Notes under the pieces: generated by a model | Databases searched by the model: none | Told to the model about the DNA's origin: nothing | Seen by the model: the letters and a program-made list of their open reading frames with translations, nothing else | NCBI GenBank assembly: GCA_023653075.1 | Contig: JAMNXQ010000010.1 | Location: forward strand, 1-52,104 | Direction of reading: 5' to 3' | DNA from: Algoriphagus sp. | Lineage (GTDB): Bacteria > Bacteroidota > Bacteroidia > Cytophagales > Cyclobacteriaceae | Length of the DNA: 52,104 nt | Made by a program: the position numbers and the translations under genes | In this document: one piece after another, positions 1 to 8,744 of the stretch | How positions within the stretch are numbered: position 1 is the first letter of the stretch | How the letters are laid out: each line of letters opens with the position of its first letter

Positions 1-86
1 GCAGCTTGATTTCCTTTGTCATAGAACTTTTCGAAGTCAGCTTCCAAGCTCATTACTAGATTTTTTACTTCGCTAAATTTGCTCAT
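1..86 (-). CDS. Histone H1-like DNA-associated protein (partial, cut by window edge)
   Basis: Reading the minus strand from the ATG at 86-84 gives an open frame that begins MSKFSEVKNLVMSLEADF and runs out of the window at base 1, so only the first 28 codons or so are present. The sequence matches what I remember of the short histone-H1-like (Hc1-type) proteins common in Bacteroidota, which start with an acidic helix of this kind and continue into a lysine/arginine-rich tail. The tail is not visible here. The likely role is non-specific DNA binding in the nucleoid. A promoter-like sequence lies just upstream (127-156), so the gene is probably transcribed separately from the serine palmitoyltransferase gene behind it. 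Family assignment is from memory of the N-terminus only. Confidence 0.6.
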   Translation of the reverse strand, partial: MSKFSEVKNLVMSLEADFEKFYDKGNQA

Positions 87-126
87 AGTAAAAGTTTTTT
101 AGGGTTGATGATAAGTTTATAAGGGT

Positions 127-156
127 CTAATATAGGCCAAATACTTTCTTTTTCAA
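127..156 (-). promoter_or_regulatory. Candidate Bacteroidota-type promoter for the histone-like gene
   Basis: On the minus strand a TTG (156-154) is followed after exactly 19 bases by TATATTAG (134-127). This fits the Bacteroidota sigma pattern TTTG-N19-TAnnTTTG with one mismatch in the -7 box. The predicted transcript would start near 120 and carry a leader of about 35 bases before the ATG at 86. Confidence 0.4.
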
Positions 157-184
157 CTCAGAGGCGCTTTTTTTTACTTTTTTT

Positions 185-1435
185 TTATTCGCCGAAAGAA
201 AGTGCCAAAGTAGAATTCTTGTAAACACCGGAGGTAAGCTTGTCTTTTACTGCTGCAAAGGCTTTTACTGTCAAATTCACGTCCTCGATGGTATGGACTG
301 CGGTTGGAATTAACCTCAAGATAATCATGCCTTTAGGGATTACTGGATAGATTACCACAGAGCAGAAGATTCCAAAATTCTCTCTCAAGTCCATAGAAAG
401 TGCCGCTGCTTCGCCTACAGTGCCATTTAGGACAACAGGGGTAACAGGAGAATTGGATTTTCCGGTACTGAATCCATTTTCAACCAATCCTTTGCGTAGT
501 GCATGTACAATTTTCCAAAGATTATCCTTTAATTCAGGCTGACTTCTCAGCATGTCCAATCGTTTGAGTGCTCCCTCAACTAAGAGCATTGGTAGAGATT
601 TGGCGAAGATTTGGGAACGCATGTTGTATCTCAAAAACAAGATTACATCTGCATCGCCAGCGATGAAGGCGCCGATAGAAGCCATGGATTTAGCGAATGT
701 AGAAAAGTACAAATCGACTTGATCTTGAACCCCTTGCTCTTCTGCTGTACCTGCTCCAGTTTTACCCATGGTACCAAAACCATGTGCATCATCTACCAAC
801 AATCGGAAATCAAATTTCTTTTTCAGGTCCACGATTTCTTTCAACTTGCCCTGATCTCCGGTCATTCCAAATACACCTTCGGTGATTACAAGAATTCCTC
901 CTCCTGTTTCTTCTGCCAATTTGGTAGCACGCTGAAGTTGTTTTTCACAACTTTCAATGTCATTGTGCGGAAACACATAGCGCTTACCCAAATGCATCCG
1001 TAAGGCATCGATGATACAAGCGTGGCATTCTGAGTCGTAAACCACGACATCTTTTCTGTCTAAAAGCGCGTCAATTACAGACATGATGCCTTGGTATCCG
1101 TAATTGAGGAGGTAAGATTTTTCTTTACCCACAAAATCGGCAAGCTCGTCCTCCAATTGTTCGTGCAGGTCAGTTTGACCTGACATCATCCGTGCACCCA
1201 TCGGGTAGGCAGCCCCCCATTTGGCGGCTGCATCTGCATCAGCCTTTCGGATATCAGGGTGATTGGCCAGACCCAAGTAGTTATTTAGGCTCCAGGTAAG
1301 TACTTCTTTTCCTTTGAAGTGCATCCGAGGAGCGATTTCACCTTCTAGTTTGGGAAATGAAAAGTAACCGTCAGCAAACTCAGAGTGCTTGCCTAATGGG
1401 CCCATATTCGTTTTTAACTTTGCAAATAGATCCAA
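185..1435 (-). CDS. spt: Serine palmitoyltransferase-like PLP-dependent acyltransferase (AONS/KBL family)
   Basis: A 416-residue fold-type I PLP enzyme of the alpha-oxoamine synthase family (serine palmitoyltransferase, KBL, BioF), which join an amino acid to an acyl-CoA with loss of CO2. Visible active-site features are His138 (stacks on the PLP ring), the DxAH motif at Asp216-His218, and the PLP lysine Lys249 in STFAKS. The start MDLFAKLKTNMGPLGKH and the overall sequence resemble Bacteroidota proteins thought to make the sphingoid base 3-ketosphinganine, so I favour Spt over KBL or BioF; no threonine-degradation or biotin genes lie nearby. The start is a TTG at 1435. An in-frame stop lies a few codons upstream, and the next ATG (1405) would remove the conserved first ten residues. 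A strong promoter lies at 1487-1517. The exact substrate is inference. Confidence 0.8.
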   Translation of the reverse strand: MDLFAKLKTNMGPLGKHSEFADGYFSFPKLEGEIAPRMHFKGKEVLTWSLNNYLGLANHPDIRKADADAAAKWGAAYPMGARMMSGQTDLHEQLEDELADFVGKEKSYLLNYGYQGIMSVIDALLDRKDVVVYDSECHACIIDALRMHLGKRYVFPHNDIESCEKQLQRATKLAEETGGGILVITEGVFGMTGDQGKLKEIVDLKKKFDFRLLVDDAHGFGTMGKTGAGTAEEQGVQDQVDLYFSTFAKSMASIGAFIAGDADVILFLRYNMRSQIFAKSLPMLLVEGALKRLDMLRSQPELKDNLWKIVHALRKGLVENGFSTGKSNSPVTPVVLNGTVGEAAALSMDLRENFGIFCSVVIYPVIPKGMIILRLIPTAVHTIEDVNLTVKAFAAVKDKLTSGVYKNSTLALSFGE

Positions 1436-1486
1436 GGTCTTAAGAATTTAGAGTGTTTGGGGAATAAGGTTCGGTTGTAAAACAGC

Positions 1487-1517
1487 CAAAAATAAGACTT
1501 ATCTTCCTTGGATGCAA
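1487..1517 (-). promoter_or_regulatory. Promoter for the serine palmitoyltransferase-like gene
   Basis: On the minus strand TTG (1517-1515, within a T-run giving TTTG) is followed after 20 bases by TATTTTTG (1494-1487), a perfect match to the Bacteroidota -7 consensus TAnnTTTG. The leader would be about 45 bases, ending at the TTG start codon at 1435. Confidence 0.55.
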
Positions 1518-1618
1518 AAAACAGTTTTTATCCCTGTCTTGAAGTACCAAAGCTCAAAATAAATTCCTTATTTCGCTTCAGCTCTAGCGGGCAGCCCAAG
1601 TCAAACTTTAGCTTACCT

Positions 1619-3115
1619 ATGAAAAAAATCACCAAACTCTTGGTTGCCAATCGAGGCGAGATAGCCCTTCGCATCATGCGGACTGCACGCGAGATGGGTA
1701 TAAGCACAGTAGCAGTATTTTCCGAGGCAGATCGACTTTCTCCGCATGTACGCTTTGCAGACGAAGCCCGTTGCTTGGGACCCGCTCCATCCAACCAATC
1801 CTATTTAGTAGGTGCAAAAATTATAGCGGTTTGTAAGGAACTAGGAGTGGATGCCATTCATCCAGGGTATGGATTTTTGTCCGAGAATGCGGCATTCGCA
1901 AAGCAGGTACAGGAAGCTGGAATTTTATTTGTGGGCCCCTCTCCAGAATCCATCGAGGTCATGGGGTCTAAACTTGCTGCCAAACAAGCGGTAGCTGCCT
2001 ATGCTATTCCACTTGTACCCGGTACCGATGAGGCGATTTCAGAGGTGGCAATCGCCAAAGTCAAAGCAAGGGAGATTGGTTATCCCATTTTGATTAAGGC
2101 TTCTGCTGGAGGTGGGGGAAAAGGGATGCGTGTGGTGGAATCAGAGGTAGAATTTGACGAGCAAATGAATCGTGCGGTCTCTGAAGCCATCTCCTCTTTT
2201 GGTGATGGGGCTGTTTTTATTGAAAAATACATTACTTCACCAAGACATATTGAGATTCAAGTGCTAGGAGATCAGCAGGGTCACCTGGTTTACTTATTTG
2301 AACGAGAATGCTCCATTCAACGTCGTCACCAGAAGGTGATCGAAGAAGCGCCTTCAGCAGTCGTTAGTCCCACCATGCGAAAGGCAATGGGAGAGGCTGC
2401 CATTGGTGTAGCCAAGGCTTGCAATTATTATGGAGCAGGTACGGTGGAATTTATCGTGGACGAGCAACTTAATTTCTATTTTCTTGAAATGAATACCCGC
2501 TTGCAGGTGGAGCATCCTGTGACAGAGATGATCACTGGTAAGGATTTGGTTCGGGAGCAAATTTGGATTGCTGAAGGAAAGCCACTTTCCTTTGCTCAAG
2601 AGGATTTAACCATCCAAGGACATGCGGTAGAAGTGCGCGTCTATGCTGAAGATCCTAAAAATAATTTTTTGCCAGATATTGGCAGGTTACAGACCTATCG
2701 TCGACCGCAAGGACTAGGAATTCGGGTAGATGATGGATTTGAAGAAGGAATGGATATTCCGATTTACTACGATCCCATGATTGCCAAATTGATTGCTCAT
2801 GGAGCAAGCCGACAAGAAGCCATTGATCGTATGATCCATGCCATTGACGAGTACCGAATTACGGGTATTCAAACGACTTTGGATTTCTGCCGATTTGCCT
2901 TGTCTCACCAGGCCTTTCAATCAGGACAGTTTGATACAAAATTTGTGGACCGCTACTTTAGTCCCGAACTATTGGAACCTACGTTTACTGAGGAAGAGAA
3001 AATCCTACTTGCAGCTCTGGCAGTTGAATTTTATGAGGCGGAAGATAAGCGAGTGAATCCCAAAACTCCGCTAAGCCAAACCAAGACCACCAATTGGACC
3101 AATCGCTTGAGCTAA
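1619..3115 (+). CDS. accC: Biotin carboxylase subunit of acetyl-CoA/propionyl-CoA carboxylase
   Basis: A 498-residue biotin carboxylase, which uses ATP and bicarbonate to carboxylate biotin on a carrier protein for acetyl- or propionyl-CoA carboxylase. It opens with MKKITKLLVANRGEIALRI, typical of the N-terminal domain. The ATP-grasp domain has the glycine-rich loop SAGGGGKGMRVV, and the catalytic block EMNTRLQVEHPVTEM carries the expected Glu and Arg. It has no biotinyl domain, so the carrier must be elsewhere. It extends about 45 residues past the usual AccC end, as is common in Bacteroidota acyl-CoA carboxylases. The frame is open upstream to 1508, but the ATG at 1619 gives the family N-terminus and the upstream residues look non-coding. 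The stop overlaps the next start (TAATG), suggesting translational coupling to the DUF1015 gene. Acetyl- versus propionyl-CoA cannot be decided from this subunit. Confidence 0.9.
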   Translation: MKKITKLLVANRGEIALRIMRTAREMGISTVAVFSEADRLSPHVRFADEARCLGPAPSNQSYLVGAKIIAVCKELGVDAIHPGYGFLSENAAFAKQVQEAGILFVGPSPESIEVMGSKLAAKQAVAAYAIPLVPGTDEAISEVAIAKVKAREIGYPILIKASAGGGGKGMRVVESEVEFDEQMNRAVSEAISSFGDGAVFIEKYITSPRHIEIQVLGDQQGHLVYLFERECSIQRRHQKVIEEAPSAVVSPTMRKAMGEAAIGVAKACNYYGAGTVEFIVDEQLNFYFLEMNTRLQVEHPVTEMITGKDLVREQIWIAEGKPLSFAQEDLTIQGHAVEVRVYAEDPKNNFLPDIGRLQTYRRPQGLGIRVDDGFEEGMDIPIYYDPMIAKLIAHGASRQEAIDRMIHAIDEYRITGIQTTLDFCRFALSHQAFQSGQFDTKFVDRYFSPELLEPTFTEEEKILLAALAVEFYEAEDKRVNPKTPLSQTKTTNWTNRLS

Positions 3116-4425
3116 TGGCAGAACTTTTACCTCTCAAGGCTTGGCGTTATTCCAAAGAGCTTGGCGAAAATTTAGAAAAATTGACAGCTCCCCTTTTTGA
3201 TGTGGTGTCTGCAAAACAGCGGCAACTGCTCTATCAAAATCCTTTAAATAGCATCCACTTGTCTGTTCCTGAGGGAGATCAGGGGCATTTAGCTGCGCAA
3301 AAGCTACTCAAAAAATGGAAATCCAACGGTGTCTTGGAGCTAGACGAGGTGCCAGGTATCTATGTGTATTACCAATATTTCCGACTTTCTGGAGAAAAAG
3401 TGGAGCGTTGCAGAAAAGGATTCATTGCCCAAATCAAAGCCACTTCTTGGGAGGAAAACAAGATCTTGAGACATGAGAATACCATTGTGTCCGCAGTGCA
3501 TGATCGGGTGGACTTACTTCGTGCTACCGAGATTCAAGCCAGTCCTACGCATGGGTTATATGAGGACCTAAATCAGGAACTTGAACCCTGGATGGATCAG
3601 GCTATGGAAAGGCCATTGTATGAATTGGAAGATTACCAAGGCGTTCGTGAGGTGCTCGCTGTCATTACTGATCCCGCGATTATTGCCCGATTCTTAAAAA
3701 CTTTATCTGATAAAAAAGTAATCCTGGCCGATGGACATCATCGACTTGAAGCAGCCATAGAATTCCGAAAAGAGCAGGAAGCTATTCAGGTCTCATCCTC
3801 CTGGAAGGCAGCAGACTATCATTTGATGTATTTGACCAATGTGGTAGGCAACCATTTGGAGATTCTCCCTACGCATCGGCTCTACTACGGGAAAGAACTC
3901 GAGAAAGAAACATTCTTTTCTTCCTTAGAAACTTGGTTTGAAATTAGGCCCATGGGGGATGCGGCCGAACTGGCTACTTATTCCTTTCAGCGCAAGCATT
4001 CTTTTGGCTTGGTATGGGAAGATGCAGCCTTTGTAATTAAGTTTAGGCAAGAGAAGTTTGATCAGGTAGCCCCGGCTTTACCTGAAGTACTACGTCAATT
4101 GGATCTAGTCTTGTTGCATGAGGTGGTGTTTGAGAAAATCCTTGGGATCTCACCCAAAGCGCAGCGAATCTCTCCAGACTTGGCCTTTGAGCGGAACTTT
4201 TCCAGATGTGTGCAAGAAGTGCAATCTGGAAATGCCAAGTTTGCAATCATCACCCGTGAAATTGACTTAAGTCAGGTAATTGAGGTGTGTAACTCAGGAC
4301 AGGTTATGCCCCAAAAATCTACTTACTTTTATCCCAAAGCGCTTGGAGGAATGTTATTTGCCACCATTAATCAAGAAGAATTTAACTACGACTATGCCCA
4401 GTTTTTTGACAAATCTAGCCTCTAA
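3115..4425 (+). CDS. DUF1015 family protein
   Basis: A 436-residue protein of the DUF1015 family, recognised from its layout: an N-terminal section with PLFDVVSAKQRQLLYQNP, a central YVYYQYF segment, and the signature ILADGHHRLEAA around residue 210. The family has no established biochemical role. The conserved ADGHHR block resembles a ParB/sulfiredoxin-like nucleotide-binding patch, so some NTP-dependent activity is often guessed. The start is the ATG at 3115, overlapping the biotin carboxylase stop by one base; a longer frame from 3094 exists but lacks family support. The 3' end overlaps maf by 32 bases. The accC-DUF1015-maf order suggests one transcript, but I see no functional link. Confidence 0.85.
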   Translation: MAELLPLKAWRYSKELGENLEKLTAPLFDVVSAKQRQLLYQNPLNSIHLSVPEGDQGHLAAQKLLKKWKSNGVLELDEVPGIYVYYQYFRLSGEKVERCRKGFIAQIKATSWEENKILRHENTIVSAVHDRVDLLRATEIQASPTHGLYEDLNQELEPWMDQAMERPLYELEDYQGVREVLAVITDPAIIARFLKTLSDKKVILADGHHRLEAAIEFRKEQEAIQVSSSWKAADYHLMYLTNVVGNHLEILPTHRLYYGKELEKETFFSSLETWFEIRPMGDAAELATYSFQRKHSFGLVWEDAAFVIKFRQEKFDQVAPALPEVLRQLDLVLLHEVVFEKILGISPKAQRISPDLAFERNFSRCVQEVQSGNAKFAIITREIDLSQVIEVCNSGQVMPQKSTYFYPKALGGMLFATINQEEFNYDYAQFFDKSSL

Positions 4426-4984
4426 GAAAATTATTTTGGGATCTAATTCTCCAAGGAGACAAGAACTCCTTGCTGGATTAGAGCTTGATTTTGAGGTTCG
4501 GGCACATCCAGTGGATGAACTTATTCCTACGGATCTTCCAGCCCAGTATGCTGCTGCTTACCTTTCCAAACTCAAAGCAGACGCATTTCCTGGGGAACTT
4601 CAAGAAAATGAATTGCTCATCACGGCGGATACCGTGGTGATTGACAAAGGAAAAGTATTGGGTAAACCAGCAACCGAGCAGGAAGCCTTTGAAATGTTAA
4701 AAAGTCTTTCTGGCTCAACCCATTCGGTGATGACTGCGGTAACCATCAAGGATCGAAAATCCTCCATTACTTTAGAGGATGAGGCCCAAGTGACTTTTCG
4801 ATTTTTAGAGGAGGAAGAAGTTTGGCATTACCTAAAGAAATACCAACCCTACGATAAGGCAGGTTCCTATGGCATTCAAGAGTGGATAGGATTTGTGGGC
4901 GTGAGTAGCATCACAGGTTCTTACTTTACCGTGATGGGCTTTCCTTTACATCTGGTCTATCAGCAACTTAAAAAGTGGATTTGA
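4394..4984 (+). CDS. maf: Maf-like nucleoside triphosphate pyrophosphatase
   Basis: A 196-residue Maf/YhdE-family protein that hydrolyses non-canonical or regulatory nucleoside triphosphates (typically dTTP/UTP in the YhdE group) to monophosphates in the cytosol. Key motifs are SNSPRRQELL near the start (substrate phosphate binding), ITADTVV in the middle (catalytic Asp) and the GSYGIQ loop near residue 160. The start is the ATG at 4394, inside the end of the DUF1015 gene. No other ATG precedes the conserved SNSPRR motif in frame except one far upstream, so a 32-base overlap is the most economical reading. A rho-independent terminator follows at 5036-5061, closing this three-gene unit. Confidence 0.9.
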   Translation: MPSFLTNLASKKIILGSNSPRRQELLAGLELDFEVRAHPVDELIPTDLPAQYAAAYLSKLKADAFPGELQENELLITADTVVIDKGKVLGKPATEQEAFEMLKSLSGSTHSVMTAVTIKDRKSSITLEDEAQVTFRFLEEEEVWHYLKKYQPYDKAGSYGIQEWIGFVGVSSITGSYFTVMGFPLHLVYQQLKKWI

Positions 4985-5035
4985 GGTGTTTTAGGTAATA
5001 AAATGAATCTTGGATCGGTAAGGACAAGAAAAGAA

Positions 5036-5061
5036 GGCGGGTAATCCCGCCCTCTTTTTTT
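5036..5061 (+). terminator. Rho-independent terminator after maf
   Basis: GGCGGG (5036-5041) pairs with CCCGCC (5046-5051) across a TAAT loop and is followed by a T-rich run to 5061. It lies 51 bases after the maf stop. Confidence 0.85.
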
Positions 5062-5068
5062 GCTTATT

Positions 5069-5207
5069 GATTATCCGATTTGTGACCAGAACCCCAAGAA
5101 AAGTAAAGCTTGAAGTTCCTTTAGGGGAGCTTTGCACTGTGGTTTGTCGACGATTACCCGAAAAGATTTAAGGATGCTCTAAGCTACTGGTATGATTACG
5201 GATAATC
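5069..5207. repeat. 9-bp inverted repeat enclosing a possible structured region
   Basis: GATTATCCG at 5069-5077 is the exact reverse complement of CGGATAATC at 5199-5207. Between them AAAGCT and AGCTTT can form an inner hairpin (roughly 5105-5133). The region lies between the maf terminator and the 3' end of the convergent secreted-protein gene, and holds no open frame I can support. It may be a small structured RNA, or chance. Confidence 0.3.
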
Positions 5208-5212
5208 CTATT

Positions 5213-5578
5213 TTACTTGATTACTCGCTTGCCTTCGACTGCGAAGGAATCCATCAGGGATCCGCTGACATTATCATCGTCTTCTCGCTGAATAGCCAAG
5301 ATTAAATCACCATATTCCGAGGTGAAGTTAAGTGTGAGGCTATTTTCGGACTCCGTAATGTCATTCATCTTGGTTTCGTTACCAGATGAATCCACAAACT
5401 TCCCAACCAATTTCCCATCCACTCGCTCGAGTGTAAGTACAACTGAAATAGTTCCCATTGGAGTGTCTTTGATGGTTACATCCCAATCACCTACAAAATA
5501 ATCTGTAGTCTGGGCTTGGGTGGTAAAAGAAATTAAGAAAAGTGCAAAACCGCACAGAAAAGTGGTAATTAGTTTCAT
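5213..5578 (-). CDS. Small secreted protein of unknown function
   Basis: A 121-residue protein with a clear signal peptide (MKLITTFLCGFALFLISFTTQAQ), probably cut after AQA or AQ. The mature part is short, acidic and beta-rich: WDVTIKDTPMGTISVVLTLE and a later LVGKFVDSSG segment look like alternating strands. This pattern recalls small lipocalin-like or DUF-type periplasmic proteins, but I cannot place it in a named family. It lies downstream of the RND efflux operon on the same strand with a 130-base gap, so it is probably expressed on its own. TATATTTC at 38-45 bases before the ATG is a weak -7 candidate with no clear -33 partner. Confidence 0.65.
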   Translation of the reverse strand: MKLITTFLCGFALFLISFTTQAQTTDYFVGDWDVTIKDTPMGTISVVLTLERVDGKLVGKFVDSSGNETKMNDITESENSLTLNFTSEYGDLILAIQREDDDNVSGSLMDSFAVEGKRVIK

Positions 5579-5708
5579 GGTCTTTTTGGTTAAGGAATTG
5601 AAATCAAAGGAAATATAGAAAAAGGATTTGAATTATTTTGAAGCTGACTGTCGTTTTTGATTTTTTTAAGGAATTCTAGCTAAGACCTATTTTCAGGTGA
5701 GAACCGGG

Positions 5709-8700
5709 CTAGACCCTTGGTGGCAGTAATTTGTAAAGAACTGGCGTCACAATTCTGGATAAAATAGTAGAACTGATTAACCCACCTATGAGCACAATCG
5801 CAAGGGGAGAGATGAGCGGATTGGTACTCAAAGCCACAGGAATCAAGCCACCAATTGCCGTGATAGTGGTCAACACGATAGGGAGGAATCGAATTTCCCC
5901 TGATTTTTGGATGGCGGTATCGAGATCTATCCCCTCTTTCCGTAACTGATTCGTGAAATCTACCAAGAGGATGGAGGTTTTTACCTCTATGCCTGCCAAG
6001 GCAATGAGTCCAACGATTGCTACAAAAGAAAGAGAATTGCCGGTAATCCAGAGTGCAATTAAGGCGCCCACCATCCCCAATGGAATCACAGATAGCACAA
6101 TGATCGTGCTTTTGAAGGTTCGGAAAAGTAAAATCAATACTGCAACAAATAGGAACACGGTGAGGATGATGATGGTATTGAATCCGGCAAAAGATTCTTG
6201 TTTGGTTTCGTATTCACCCCCTAATGTCAATCGATAGCCCTCGGGCATGGGAATTTGATCTAGTTTGGCCATCGCTTCGCTCAATACTCGATCGGTGAGG
6301 GAATTGGCATCTACGAAAGAGGATACAGAAACCGACCTATTTTTATTGTAATGGTCTATAGTAAGGATGCTACTTTCAAATTGAAGGTCTGCAATTTGAG
6401 AAAGTGGAATGCCCTTTCCTTGGTTGTTGTAGATGAAAATAGGTTCAAAGGAATTTAGGGTCGCTCGATCTTCATTGGGGGTAGTGAGTAAAATGGAGCG
6501 CTCATTGCCCTGCGGATCAGTAAACGAACCTAAATTCAATCCGGCCAAGGCCAGTCGGACGGTTTGGTCAATGTCTGCTGTCGCAATACCCAACTGTCTA
6601 GCCTTTTCTTTTTGAATGGCAACACGGATATCTGTTTTTAAATTGGCTACAGGGTTATTGACATAGAGGGTGCCAGGAGTTTGTTTGAGTAGTTGCTCTA
6701 CTTTGCCAGCCAAACTTCGAAGCGTATCCAAATTTTCTCCTACCAACCTGATTTCTATGGGCGCAGTAACTGGTGGTCCCTGTTCAAAGTTTTTGACTTC
6801 TACTTTTGCACCGACCACCTTTGCAAAACTCGCTTGAAGACTTTGGATGATTTCTATTTTTCGAGGAGCTGAAGTTTCGGGTTCCAGTTGAACAAACAGT
6901 TGCCCATAATCGCTGCGCTCGTTTTCAGGGATCTCGTTGTAATAAATGCGTGGATTTCCTTTGCCTACGTTAGTTGTAAAATTTTTCAACTCAGGAATTT
7001 TGGCTACTTCCTGTTCAATCTGCCTTACAAGCGAATCTGTGTTACCCAAATTGGATTGCAGGGGGGTGGTGATATTGACTAGTAACTGCGGTTTTTCCGA
7101 GGAAGGGAAAAGGCTAAATCCGATTACATGAAATAAGCCAAGGGAGACAAAGAAAATAGTTCCAGCAAGAACGAGCGTTGCCACAGGCTTTTTTAATGCT
7201 TTTTCCAGAAGTGGAGCATAACTCACATGGATGCCTTTCTGAAATAGGTCGTAGACCTTGTTGGAATGTCCTTCTGTCTTATTCTTCAAAAGCCAGGTGG
7301 AGAGGAAGGGAATAATGGTCAGGGACACTACTAAAGAAGCAAGCACACTCGTAATGACAGACATGGGTAGGCTTCGCACGAAATCCCCCGAACTTTCTGG
7401 CAAAAATACCAGTGGAAGGAATGCGATAATTAAAGTGACCGTACAACCTACTACAGAGATCGAAATCTGTTGGGTAGCCTTCAATGCTGCTTCTTTCTTG
7501 CTAAACCCATCTCGAATCCATCGTTCGATGTTTTCCACGACGACGATGCTATCGTCTACCAGTAGGCCCAAGGCCACTACCAAACCGACAATGCTGAGTT
7601 GGTTGAGTCCATAGCCTAGCGCATTCAACAAAATCAATCCTATGGCAAGGGATAAGGGAATTGAAACCATGACGATAAGCGAGGCACGGTTGCCTAAGGG
7701 GAGTAAGGTCAAAAAAACCAAGGCTATGGCGATTAAAAAATCCTTTCCCAATCCACCCAATCGCCTATTGACATAATCTGCTTGATCAAAAGCGACGATT
7801 AAGTCGATGTTTTCCGGAAGTTTTTCTATGCTTGAAGCGAGTAGGGGGCTGTATTTTTCCTGGACTTTAGAAATGTTGGTTCCCTCTTTTAAAGCTGCAG
7901 TCACAAAAATGGATCGGTATCCATTGAGTCGGGTGATGTGCTTGGTGTCCTCATAGTCATCGCGAATCGTAGCGACATCTTTCAATTGGATGTTTTTTCC
8001 TTGTATGGAGTACACTACGGTCTCTGCGATTTCATCGGATGAACTGTAATTCCCGCTTGTTTTGACATTAAAGGTTTTAGTTCCTGCGTCTACCTGCCCA
8101 CCAGGGATGTTGCTCAGTTCACTTTTGATGTTACCAATAAGTGCAGCAAGAGGGATGTTTAGGGTAGCAACTTTATCCAGTTGTATTTCCACTTTTACGA
8201 TTTGGGCAGGAAGTCCATGGATTTTGACATTCTTTAATTCTGTGATACTCTCTAAGTTTTTCTGGAGGCGGTCAGCTTCGGTTTTTAGTGATTCTCGAGA
8301 AGCATTTTCACTCACCAAAGCGATTTGGAGGATGTTGACATCGGAGGGGCGTACCTTCTTTACTTCGATAGAGAAAATTTCTTCTGGCAATTGAGGCCGA
8401 AGGGTGTTGACCTCCCGAACGAGCTCTTGGTATTTTTCATCTACATCCTCGTTGTAGTTGTATTCCACCAGCAGGATTGCCACACCATCCTTGATCTCCG
8501 TCTCAATGCGCTTGATGTTTTCGAGTGCGTAGATGGTTTTTTCTAAGGGATCCACTACCAGTTCTTCCAAATCCTCTGGGCTAGCGCCGGGGTAAATGAC
8601 TACGATGGGAAAATTGGGGGAATTGATTACCGGGTCTTCACTCCGCGGCATATCCAAAAAGGTAGTCAAGCCCAAGACCACTGTCATCAAAAAAATTACC

Positions 8701-8744
8701 AGGGTAAATTGGTAATTCTTAACCGCAAAATCAGAGATCTTCAT
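5709..8744 (-). CDS. RND multidrug efflux permease (HAE1/AcrB-like)
   Basis: A 1011-residue inner-membrane RND permease, which exports drugs or other small molecules from the periplasm and inner leaflet through a TolC-type channel using the proton gradient. It shows the duplicated plan: TM1 near the N-terminus, a large periplasmic loop, TM2-6, a second TM7-periplasmic-TM8-12 half. The proton-relay pair Asp397-Asp398 is present in TM4 (LLVDDSIVVVENI), and the partner Lys922 is in TM10 (GIEVKTSILLVDF). These residues place it in the HAE1 rather than the heavy-metal (CusA) branch, though the substrate is unknown. Its start overlaps the adaptor stop by one base (TGATG). It is the last gene of the tetR-tolC-adaptor-RND operon. 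Confidence 0.93.
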   Translation of the reverse strand: MKISDFAVKNYQFTLVIFLMTVVLGLTTFLDMPRSEDPVINSPNFPIVVIYPGASPEDLEELVVDPLEKTIYALENIKRIETEIKDGVAILLVEYNYNEDVDEKYQELVREVNTLRPQLPEEIFSIEVKKVRPSDVNILQIALVSENASRESLKTEADRLQKNLESITELKNVKIHGLPAQIVKVEIQLDKVATLNIPLAALIGNIKSELSNIPGGQVDAGTKTFNVKTSGNYSSSDEIAETVVYSIQGKNIQLKDVATIRDDYEDTKHITRLNGYRSIFVTAALKEGTNISKVQEKYSPLLASSIEKLPENIDLIVAFDQADYVNRRLGGLGKDFLIAIALVFLTLLPLGNRASLIVMVSIPLSLAIGLILLNALGYGLNQLSIVGLVVALGLLVDDSIVVVENIERWIRDGFSKKEAALKATQQISISVVGCTVTLIIAFLPLVFLPESSGDFVRSLPMSVITSVLASLVVSLTIIPFLSTWLLKNKTEGHSNKVYDLFQKGIHVSYAPLLEKALKKPVATLVLAGTIFFVSLGLFHVIGFSLFPSSEKPQLLVNITTPLQSNLGNTDSLVRQIEQEVAKIPELKNFTTNVGKGNPRIYYNEIPENERSDYGQLFVQLEPETSAPRKIEIIQSLQASFAKVVGAKVEVKNFEQGPPVTAPIEIRLVGENLDTLRSLAGKVEQLLKQTPGTLYVNNPVANLKTDIRVAIQKEKARQLGIATADIDQTVRLALAGLNLGSFTDPQGNERSILLTTPNEDRATLNSFEPIFIYNNQGKGIPLSQIADLQFESSILTIDHYNKNRSVSVSSFVDANSLTDRVLSEAMAKLDQIPMPEGYRLTLGGEYETKQESFAGFNTIIILTVFLFVAVLILLFRTFKSTIIVLSVIPLGMVGALIALWITGNSLSFVAIVGLIALAGIEVKTSILLVDFTNQLRKEGIDLDTAIQKSGEIRFLPIVLTTITAIGGLIPVALSTNPLISPLAIVLIGGLISSTILSRIVTPVLYKLLPPRV

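Noticed and set aside
611..1003. 130-codon plus-strand frame inside the serine palmitoyltransferase gene
   Set aside because: It is antisense to a clearly conserved gene, lacks domain features and looks like a shadow frame.
1508..1618. Longer N-terminus for the biotin carboxylase
   Set aside because: The 37 extra residues are not like the family, and the ATG at 1619 gives the normal start MKKITKLLVANRGE.
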